Shown: piece after piece, positions 1 to 3,868 of the stretch
Position numbering within the stretch: the first letter of the stretch is position 1
How the letters are laid out: every line of letters starts with the position of its first letter
Assembly (NCBI GenBank): GCA_030836925.1
Contig: JAUPLK010000070.1
Span: 1-7,624, forward strand
From: Pseudomonadota bacterium
Lineage (GTDB): Bacteria; Pseudomonadota; Gammaproteobacteria; Steroidobacterales; GCA-2729495
DNA: 7,624 nt
Reading direction: 5' to 3'
Made by a program: the position numbers and the translations under genes
Notes under the pieces: generated by a model
Database searches by the model: none
Told to the model about the DNA's origin: nothing
Seen by the model: the letters and a program-made list of their open reading frames with translations, nothing else

Positions 1-18
1 CCGTGCGCGGCCGGGCGG

Positions 19-24
19 TATCAT
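19..24 (+). promoter_or_regulatory. Probable -10 box of the tRNA-Arg promoter
   Basis: The hexamer TATCAT matches the sigma-70 -10 consensus TATAAT at five of six positions. It is followed by a GC-only stretch (CGCCGCCCCG), the kind of GC-rich discriminator typical of stable-RNA promoters under stringent control. Transcription would start near position 31, a few bases before the mature tRNA 5' end at 39. The matching -35 box would fall at or before the window edge and cannot be checked. An upstream tRNA in the same transcript is an alternative. Confidence 0.45.
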
Positions 25-38
25 CGCCGCCCCGTTAC

Positions 39-115
39 GCGCCCGTAGCTCAGCTGGATAGAGTACTGCCCTCCGAAGGCAGGGGTCAGAGGTTCGAATC
101 CTCTCGGGCGCGCCA
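39..115 (+). tRNA. tRNA-Arg (anticodon CCG), CCA encoded
   Basis: All parts of the cloverleaf can be read. The acceptor stem GCGCCCG (39-45) pairs fully with CGGGCGC (105-111). The D-arm is GCTC/GAGT with a terminal G-U pair. The anticodon stem CTGCC/GGCAG encloses the loop CTCCGAA, giving anticodon CCG at 73-75, which reads the arginine codon CGG. The T-arm AGAGG/CCTCT encloses TTCGAAT. The discriminator base is G112 and the CCA end is encoded at 113-115. The 3' end of this gene is repeated about 1 kb downstream (1112-1142), so it appears to have served as an integration site while remaining intact. An open frame that runs through the gene is not coding. Confidence 0.97.
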
Positions 116-134
116 TTTTCAAACGGTCCATACC
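105..134 (+). repeat. Direct repeat copy 1 (tRNA 3' end, putative att site)
   Basis: This copy covers the 3' acceptor strand and CCA of tRNA-Arg plus 19 bp of flank. It aligns to 1112-1142 in 31 columns with two substitutions and one inserted G: CGGGCGCGCCA is identical, then TTTT, then AAA, then GGTCCATACC is identical. A repeat that begins inside a tRNA 3' end and recurs downstream is the usual footprint of site-specific integration by a tyrosine recombinase. The inner part CGGT-CCAT-ACCG (124-135) can form a small hairpin. Confidence 0.8.
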
Positions 135-265
135 GGACACATGGTTTACACCTGTACCGGGGCGAAGGGGTTGGGCGCGGGTTCCGCTCGCGCCTCCTGG
201 TGGTCAAGGAACCCCTCACTGTCAGTAGTTTTTGCGTTGTTGCCGCAGGCCGCTTCCCCCAGTAC

Positions 266-281
266 CTTGGCATAACCCAAG
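266..281 (+). promoter_or_regulatory. Small inverted repeat upstream of the toxin gene
   Basis: CTTGG and CCAAG flank a 6-base spacer (CATAAC) about 20 bp before the GTG start of the zeta-like kinase gene. The position between promoter and ribosome binding site would suit an operator for an autoregulated toxin-antitoxin unit, or a weak mRNA hairpin. The arms are only 5 bp, so chance is a real possibility. I see no convincing -35/-10 pair in 116-301, the rest of which is unassigned. Confidence 0.2.
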
Positions 282-301
282 TGGACTGAGGATCGAAATC
301 C

Positions 302-898
302 GTGCCGAGAGTCGTGGTAATCGCAGGACCTAACGGCGCTGGCAAGTCCACGACAGCCCCTCCCATCGTCCGCAAGGCTTTTGGCATCGACGAATTCGTG
401 AATGCGGACATGATCGCGCAGGGGCTGTCTGTCCTGGCGCCAGAATCCGCCGCATTCCGGGCCGGTCGGGTCATGCTGAACCGGATCCTCGAACTTGCCG
501 GCGCCCGTCGGAATTTCGCCTTCGAGACTACGTTAGCAAGTCGTACCTTTGCGCCGCTGCTGCGACGCTGGCAGGCTGAGGGCTACGAGTTTCACCTGGT
601 ATATCTCTGGCTGCCCAGCGCTTCAGCGGCGGTGCGGCGCGTCCGTGAACGGGTGCGGACTGGTGGGCATCGCGTCCCGGAGACCATCGTGCGGCGACGT
701 TATGCCCGCAGCCTAAGCAATTTCTTTAACCTGTACCGGCCATTAGCCGACTCCTGGCTCCTCCTTGACAACTCCGGACAGCCGGACCCCCGCGCTATTG
801 CCTGGCGGAATGTCGGCGGACCGGTACACTGGGACGACGGCGGACCGTGGAAGCACCTCAGGCGAAAGTATGAGAAAGACATCCTCGACGAAGGCTAA
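302..898 (+). CDS. Zeta-toxin-like P-loop kinase (COG4185-type)
   Basis: A 198-residue protein of the zeta-toxin / predicted ATPase superfamily. The Walker A motif GPNGAGKST lies at residues 9-17 with K15 as the phosphate-binding lysine. It is followed by NAD (34-36) and FAFETT (72-77), the usual zeta-like stretch for substrate and base contacts. A basic segment with R112-R119, GGHxVP (121-126) and R131-R133 forms the likely lid, and LLLDNS (153-158) follows. Classical zeta toxins phosphorylate UDP-N-acetylglucosamine and block wall synthesis; whether this shorter branch does so is unknown. The GTG start is chosen because GAGGA (288-292) sits 9 bp upstream and the P-loop falls close to the N-terminus, as is usual. 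The 3' end overlaps the next gene by 29 bp, suggesting translational coupling. The fold is confident; toxicity is inferred from family and context. Confidence 0.85.
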   Translation: MPRVVVIAGPNGAGKSTTAPPIVRKAFGIDEFVNADMIAQGLSVLAPESAAFRAGRVMLNRILELAGARRNFAFETTLASRTFAPLLRRWQAEGYEFHLVYLWLPSASAAVRRVRERVRTGGHRVPETIVRRRYARSLSNFFNLYRPLADSWLLLDNSGQPDPRAIAWRNVGGPVHWDDGGPWKHLRRKYEKDILDEG

Positions 899-1064
899 AC
901 CCGGGACCCGGACCAAGCGGCAGGCCCAGCACACGCGGGTTGTCGCTGCGGCCCGGGAGGGCGTGCACGCCGCACTGCTGGCGCACAAGAAGGCGGGCCA
1001 TCACATCGTGGTGGTTGAGGGTGGCAAGGTCGTCCGCCTTCCACCACGGAAGATTGCTGTCTAG
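870..1064 (+). CDS. Small protein, probable antitoxin partner of the zeta-like kinase
   Basis: A 64-residue basic protein. The N-terminus is rich in K, R, S and T (residues 1-22), the middle is helix-like (VVAAAREGVHAALLAHKKAG), and the end is strand-like with HHIVVVEGGKVVRLPP. From memory, small proteins ending in a 'G.pIvv..dGKVV.lPP' pattern are frequent neighbours of COG4185-type kinases, which supports a partner or antitoxin role. No search was run. The ATG at 870 lies inside the kinase gene, giving a 29-bp overlap in a different frame; only a weak purine-rich stretch (GGCGAAAG) precedes it, consistent with coupled translation. The same frame is open further upstream (a start at 765 is possible), but that would lie deep inside the kinase gene. 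Toxin-first order is the reverse of the classical epsilon-zeta operon. Confidence 0.65.
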   Translation: MRKTSSTKAKPGTRTKRQAQHTRVVAAAREGVHAALLAHKKAGHHIVVVEGGKVVRLPPRKIAV

Positions 1065-1111
1065 TTCAAGCGAGCGACAGTACCGCCTCCCAGTGCCCAT
1101 ATTCATCCGTC

Positions 1112-1142
1112 CGGGCGCGCCAGTTTTTAAATGGTCCATACC
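1112..1142 (+). repeat. Direct repeat copy 2 (orphan tRNA 3' end, putative att site)
   Basis: This copy matches 105-134 in 28 of 31 columns: the last 11 bases of the tRNA gene (CGGGCGCGCCA) are identical, one G is inserted, and GGTCCATACC is identical. No functional tRNA lies next to it. It starts 47 bp after the antitoxin stop codon and marks the distal boundary of the putative island. The PEP-CTERM gene starts 88 bp beyond it, so sequence from here on is probably the original chromosome. Confidence 0.8.
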
Positions 1143-1229
1143 CGCGCTGCAATCGCCACATTAAGTCTGGTCCGGCCCTGCCGCTGCGCTTCTATGGCAG
1201 AGTGCCTGCCGGTCGATCGGAGTCTGCAA

Positions 1230-2084
1230 ATGTCTGCCATGCGTTCGGTTTCCGCAGCTGCCCTCAGCCTGCTCTTCATCAGCGGCGCCGCCACCGCTGC
1301 CCAGGTACAGGTGACGATCACGGGTACGCTCAGTGCCGGGACCGACCATTACTCGAATACATGGCCGAACGTCGAGACCACGATGGGCGGGGCCTCATCC
1401 ATCGCCGGCCAGGCTTTTACGGCACGTATCGTCTACGAGACCAACGCCCTGACGCCGGCGCGGAATGCCTACGAGGCCACACCTTCCTGGGGAGACTACT
1501 GGGACAACACGAGCAACGGCGGCAACTCGCAGGTCTACCAGTCCTTCATCGTCAGCAGCGACATCACGATCTATGGCCAGACCATTGCCATGGACACGAG
1601 CTGGAGCAGCCAGCTCGAGGCCAACGATACGGCTGCCAGTGACCGATTCATCCTCACGGGCGGCGACCTCCACGCTCCGGCGGGCGATACCGTGGACAAT
1701 GAGTTCATCAGCCTGAACATCAACAAGGCCGGCCTGTTTCCCGTGCCATTCGTCGCCAGTGAGTCGCCGGTCAACCCGCTGGCGCTGGTCCTGTCGGCGA
1801 CGGGCGGCAACGCCTGGCTCGAGTTCAAGCTCTACGACTATCAAACCAGCCAGATCAACTGCAAGACGCTCGACACCTACCCCTTTTCCGGTGGTTCCGT
1901 TCCGGCCACGCGCAACTGCCCAGGCGACCGCTTCACCGGCAACGTGACCCACTGGGTGGATGGCTACGGCAACGTGTCCTCCGTCAGCATCGCATCGGTG
2001 GTGCCGATCCCGGCCACGGCCTGGCTGCTGGGCTCTGCCCTTGCGGCGATGGGTGGTGTGGCGCGCCGGAAGCTCGCCCGCTAA
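1230..2084 (+). CDS. Secreted PEP-CTERM-type sorting-domain protein
   Basis: A 284-residue exported protein of unknown function. An N-terminal signal peptide (about residues 1-24, ending ATAA before QVQVT) is followed by a beta-rich body with many G, S, T, N and D residues and no recognised catalytic motif. The C-terminus has the tripartite sorting tail: VVPIP (257-261), a hydrophobic helix (ATAWLLGSALAAMGGVA) and a basic end (RRKLAR). The core reads VPIP rather than the canonical VPEP, resembling the VPLPA-type variant. Such tails are recognised by exosortase/EpsH-like enzymes linked to exopolysaccharide or biofilm matrix; none is encoded here. The ATG at 1230 is chosen because GGAG (1219-1222) lies 7 bp upstream and the signal peptide begins at once; the frame is open back to 1131, but that extension is poor coding sequence. 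A hairpin terminator follows at 2109. Confidence 0.85.
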   Translation: MSAMRSVSAAALSLLFISGAATAAQVQVTITGTLSAGTDHYSNTWPNVETTMGGASSIAGQAFTARIVYETNALTPARNAYEATPSWGDYWDNTSNGGNSQVYQSFIVSSDITIYGQTIAMDTSWSSQLEANDTAASDRFILTGGDLHAPAGDTVDNEFISLNINKAGLFPVPFVASESPVNPLALVLSATGGNAWLEFKLYDYQTSQINCKTLDTYPFSGGSVPATRNCPGDRFTGNVTHWVDGYGNVSSVSIASVVPIPATAWLLGSALAAMGGVARRKLAR

Positions 2085-2108
2085 GGGCTGCACACAGATG
2101 GCTTTGGA

Positions 2109-2130
2109 AAACCCACCGGAAGGCGGGTTT
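2109..2130. terminator. Hairpin terminator, possibly bidirectional
   Basis: AAACCC (2109-2114) pairs with GGGTTT (2125-2130), then after one A-C mismatch CC pairs with GG around a GGAA tetraloop (2118-2121). The plus strand has only the TTT that belongs to the stem, but the minus strand reads TTTT directly after the hairpin, so it may work in both directions. It lies 24 bp after the stop codon of the PEP-CTERM gene, the expected place for its terminator. Confidence 0.6.
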
Positions 2131-2140
2131 CAATGTTGCA

Positions 2141-2153
2141 CGGCTGAGTCAGC
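2141..2153. repeat. Palindromic motif, copy 1
   Basis: CGGCTGAGTCAGC contains the odd-length palindrome GCTGA-G-TCAGC. It differs at only one base from the copy at 2223-2235. It could be a protein binding site, part of a small repeat family, or chance. Confidence 0.35.
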
Positions 2154-2358
2154 GATCGTGTTCGTGCAGCCAGGCCATCAACTGGATCTTGCGGCCATCG
2201 ACGTGATCGGTCGACGCATGCCCGGCTGATTCAGCCGCCGCATTCGGACAGGGCGCGCCTGTGAGTGCAACGATATAGGGGTCCCAGCCAGCGAGACTCA
2301 CATCGGCTTCGGAATCTGTTGCGCTACCGCGCCCTGCGGATTTGTCTGAACTTGCCAT
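2149..2358 (-). CDS. Possible small hypothetical protein on the minus strand
   Basis: A 69-codon ATG-initiated frame in the 395-bp gap between the PEP-CTERM gene and the AhpD-like gene. I do not recognise the product. The second half (GWDPYIVALTG, then HVDGRKIQLMAWLHEHDR at the end) has a protein-like mix and mostly GC-ending codons, like the real genes nearby; the first half is less convincing. The stop codon lies 18 bp from the hairpin at 2109-2130, whose minus-strand reading ends in TTTT, so a convergent gene sharing that terminator is plausible. Against it, there is no good Shine-Dalgarno sequence (only A-rich sequence upstream) and the repeated palindrome falls inside the frame. It could also be a decayed gene fragment or noise. 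Confidence 0.25.
   Translation of the reverse strand: MASSDKSAGRGSATDSEADVSLAGWDPYIVALTGAPCPNAAAESAGHASTDHVDGRKIQLMAWLHEHDR
2223..2237. repeat. Palindromic motif, copy 2
   Basis: CGGCTG-ATT-CAGCCG has perfect 6-bp arms. Its first 13 bases repeat the motif at 2141 with one change, 82 bp apart (close to eight helical turns). The AhpD-like gene starts about 240 bp downstream, so control of that gene is possible but unproven. Confidence 0.35.
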
Positions 2359-2372
2359 TGTTGTTTTTCTTT

Positions 2373-2400
2373 TTGAGTCCTGTTTCGTCCCGACTATAGA
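2373..2400 (+). promoter_or_regulatory. Candidate sigma-70 promoter for the AhpD-like/VTT gene pair
   Basis: TTGAGT (2373-2378) and TATAGA (2395-2400) are separated by 16 bp, close to the preferred spacing, in a locally AT-richer patch of otherwise GC-rich DNA. Transcription would start near 2407 and leave a leader of about 70 bases before the ATG at 2480. The call rests on consensus match alone. Confidence 0.4.
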
Positions 2401-2479
2401 CCCGCTGTACTTTCGCGCGGCGCAGATTCTACATAAGCTTCAATTCAAGTTTCGCATCACACGCACAAGTGGATTCGAC

Positions 2480-3055
2480 ATGCGTATCGAGCCGAAAACT
2501 CCCGGCGGCTATCCCTGGTATCTCAAACCGTTTTTCTGGAGCCAGAAGCGTCGCTATGGCGAAGTGCTGCTGCCCGGTCTGCTCTGGGGTCGGGTGCCGC
2601 GGCTGTTCATGACCGTGGCGATGCTCTATGGCGCGCTGGATGCACGTCGTTCGCAGCTCGATCCGGTGCTGCGTTCGCTGCTGACGGTGCGGGTTTCACA
2701 GCTCAACTGGTGCCGGTTTTGCGTGGATATCAATTCGGCGACGCTGGCCCGGCGCGCTGGTTCGATGGCGAAGGTCGAGGCACTGGAGGAATGGCGCACG
2801 AGCGATCTGTATTCGGCGCCGGAGCGTGCAGCGCTGGACTATACCGAGGCGATGACGATCACCGGGCGCGGCGTGACTGACGAGCTGATGACCGGGCTGC
2901 GCCGGCACTACACGGACGACGCCATCATCGAGCTGACGGCGCTCATCGCCTTCCAGAACCTGTCGAGCAAGTTCAACAGCGCACTTGATGTGCCGCCGCA
3001 GGGCTTCTGCCGGGTGCCCTCGGCCACGCCGGCCAAGCCTGAAGATGTATCCTGA
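2480..3055 (+). CDS. AhpD-like / carboxymuconolactone decarboxylase family protein
   Basis: A 191-residue protein of the CMD/AhpD fold (COG2128-like). The signature lies at residues 75-86, with the redox CXXC as C78-R-F-C81 followed by VDINSA. In AhpD the second cysteine is followed four residues later by a histidine; here that place holds N85, a form I recall from a large uncharacterised CxFCxDxN branch of the family. The protein may be a thiol-dependent (alkyl)hydroperoxidase or related reductase, but no substrate can be given. Helical segments around the motif (DPVLRSLLTVRVSQ before, AALDYTEAMT and IIELTALIAFQNLSSKFNSAL after) fit the all-alpha fold. The ATG at 2480 is chosen because AAGTGGA lies 6 bp upstream; the frame stays open to a TTG at 2342, but that extension looks non-coding. 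The next gene starts within 6 bp of the stop codon. Confidence 0.82.
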   Translation: MRIEPKTPGGYPWYLKPFFWSQKRRYGEVLLPGLLWGRVPRLFMTVAMLYGALDARRSQLDPVLRSLLTVRVSQLNWCRFCVDINSATLARRAGSMAKVEALEEWRTSDLYSAPERAALDYTEAMTITGRGVTDELMTGLRRHYTDDAIIELTALIAFQNLSSKFNSALDVPPQGFCRVPSATPAKPEDVS

Positions 3056-3061
3056 TTGGCG

Positions 3062-3715
3062 ATGCGGAAAGACTACGCCAAAATCATCGGACTCCTCCTC
3101 CTGACCTTCGCACTCGCGAATCTCCTCGTCTATTCACTGACCTTCCAGGCGGCGTATGCAGACTTCATCGATGCTCTTCACGTACGGCTCCGCGGCGGAG
3201 GTGCCATGGCGCCCCTCATCTACATCGGCCTCGCGGCGCTCTCGGTCATGCTTTCACCGTTCAGCATCGTGCCGTTCAGCATCATCGCCATCAGCATCTG
3301 GGGAAAGTTACTGGCGCTCGTCTATGTGATGATAGGTTCACTCCTGGGGGCGAGCATCGCCTATGTGATCGGGGCGCAGGCCATCCACCGGGTGATGAAG
3401 TTTGTCGTCCCCGCCGATCAGATCAGGCGCTACACAGAAGTCATCAACGAGAAGTCATCGTTCCTGCTCGTCGCGCTGTTCTTCCTGGCCATGCCGGTCG
3501 AGGTTCCCGCGTATGTTCTGGGAGCGGGGCGGTACACCTACTGGAAGTTCATCCTGGCGGCGACGATCGCCTACCTGCCCTTTGAACTGCTGGCCATCTA
3601 TGCGGGCGATGCGTTCCTGCACAGGGACGTTGTGGTCCTCGGGACGTTGATGGTGTTGTTCTCCACCCTGTTTTGCATTGCGGTGTTCACTCTTCATCGC
3701 AGGATCAGGCGTTGA
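3062..3715 (+). CDS. VTT-domain (TVP38/TMEM64, SNARE-associated-Golgi-like) membrane protein
   Basis: A 217-residue integral inner-membrane protein. Hydrophobic segments lie near residues 8-27, 50-80, 84-105, 134-154, 163-181 and 190-210. The pattern fits the VTT/DedA-like fold: a re-entrant proline-containing stretch (LSPFSIVPFSIIAISIWGK, about 64-82), then IGSLLGASIAYVIG (91-104) as the conserved glycine helix, and a second re-entrant MPVEVPAYVLGAG (144-156). Relatives have been linked to lipid flipping and membrane homeostasis; no specific substrate can be assigned. The arginine often seen just before the second proline loop is replaced here by small or hydrophobic residues (FFLAMP). The start is either ATG 3062 (chosen) or TTG 3056, directly after the upstream stop; no strong ribosome binding site is seen, so translation is probably coupled to the AhpD-like gene. 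Confidence 0.8.
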   Translation: MRKDYAKIIGLLLLTFALANLLVYSLTFQAAYADFIDALHVRLRGGGAMAPLIYIGLAALSVMLSPFSIVPFSIIAISIWGKLLALVYVMIGSLLGASIAYVIGAQAIHRVMKFVVPADQIRRYTEVINEKSSFLLVALFFLAMPVEVPAYVLGAGRYTYWKFILAATIAYLPFELLAIYAGDAFLHRDVVVLGTLMVLFSTLFCIAVFTLHRRIRR

Positions 3716-3755
3716 CGCAACCGCGTCCGCGCCGTGCTTTGCCCCGGATGCGGGC

Positions 3756-3784
3756 TTGACGGGACGCGCCCCCGAGCGCAGATT
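3756..3784 (+). promoter_or_regulatory. Weak candidate promoter for the CFI-box protein gene
   Basis: TTGACG (3756-3761) is a near-perfect -35 box. At 17-bp spacing the best -10 is CAGATT (3779-3784), which matches at only three of six positions, so the site would be weak or activator-dependent. The leader would be about 80 bases and would contain the inverted repeats at 3832-3859. Read-through from the VTT gene is the alternative, since no T-tract terminator is seen in 3716-3755. Confidence 0.25.
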
Positions 3785-3831
3785 CGGTTCGAAGAACGAA
3801 CAATAAACAATCAGCCAGGGGTGACCGGCCG

Positions 3832-3860
3832 ACCCTTCAGGGTTCTGCCCCTGCAGGGGA
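3832..3860 (+). promoter_or_regulatory. Leader hairpins, the second enclosing the Shine-Dalgarno sequence
   Basis: Two adjacent inverted repeats precede the large exported-protein gene: ACCC-TTCA-GGGT (3832-3843), and the perfect 12-bp palindrome CCCCTGCAGGGG (3848-3859). The 3' arm of the second overlaps the strong ribosome binding site AGGGGA (3855-3860), placed 8 bp before the ATG at 3869. A second AGGGG at 3817-3821 could pair with the same CCCCT (3848-3852) and release the site. Sequestration is inferred, and the stems are short. Confidence 0.35.
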
Positions 3861-3868
3861 ATGGATCG

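Larger units (their letters stand above)
105..1142 (+). mobile_element. Putative tRNA-Arg-anchored mini-island carrying a toxin-antitoxin pair
   Basis: About 1 kb is bounded by direct repeats of the tRNA-Arg 3' end. The intact tRNA forms one boundary and the orphan repeat at 1112-1142 the other. The cargo is a zeta-like kinase gene and its small overlapping partner, and nothing else. No integrase, excisionase or replication gene fits in the space, so the element must be non-autonomous, mobilised in trans, or the remnant of a larger island that lost its recombinase. Toxin-antitoxin genes are common island cargo because they favour retention. What is seen is the repeat and the cargo; insertion is inferred. 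An old local duplication of the tRNA 3' region around pre-existing genes is the alternative. Confidence 0.55.

Noticed and set aside
3..275. Open frame of 90 codons across the tRNA
   Set aside because: It reads straight through a perfectly formed tRNA-Arg gene, and its product has no recognisable features.
1195..1210. Sigma-54-like element (GG, 10 bp, GC) ahead of the PEP-CTERM gene
   Set aside because: The spacing fits and some PEP-CTERM genes are RpoN-dependent, but the start of transcription would fall at about 1221, inside the ribosome binding site at 1219-1222.
1131..1229. N-terminal extension of the PEP-CTERM gene back to an ATG inside the repeat
   Set aside because: It would bury the signal peptide behind 33 residues of poor coding sequence. 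The ribosome binding site supports 1230.
1395..2093. Long minus-strand frame of 232 codons opposite the PEP-CTERM gene
   Set aside because: It is the antisense of a clear secreted protein with signal peptide and sorting tail, and has no recognisable domain of its own.
3722..3768. CGCGTCC/GGACGCG inverted repeat after the VTT gene as a terminator
   Set aside because: The arms pair over 7 bp but the loop is 33 bases and no T-tract follows, so it cannot be supported as an intrinsic terminator.
3734..3868. Upstream extension of the CFI-box protein gene
   Set aside because: The extension is not signal-like, and AGGGGA 8 bp before ATG 3869 plus the immediate signal peptide fix the start.
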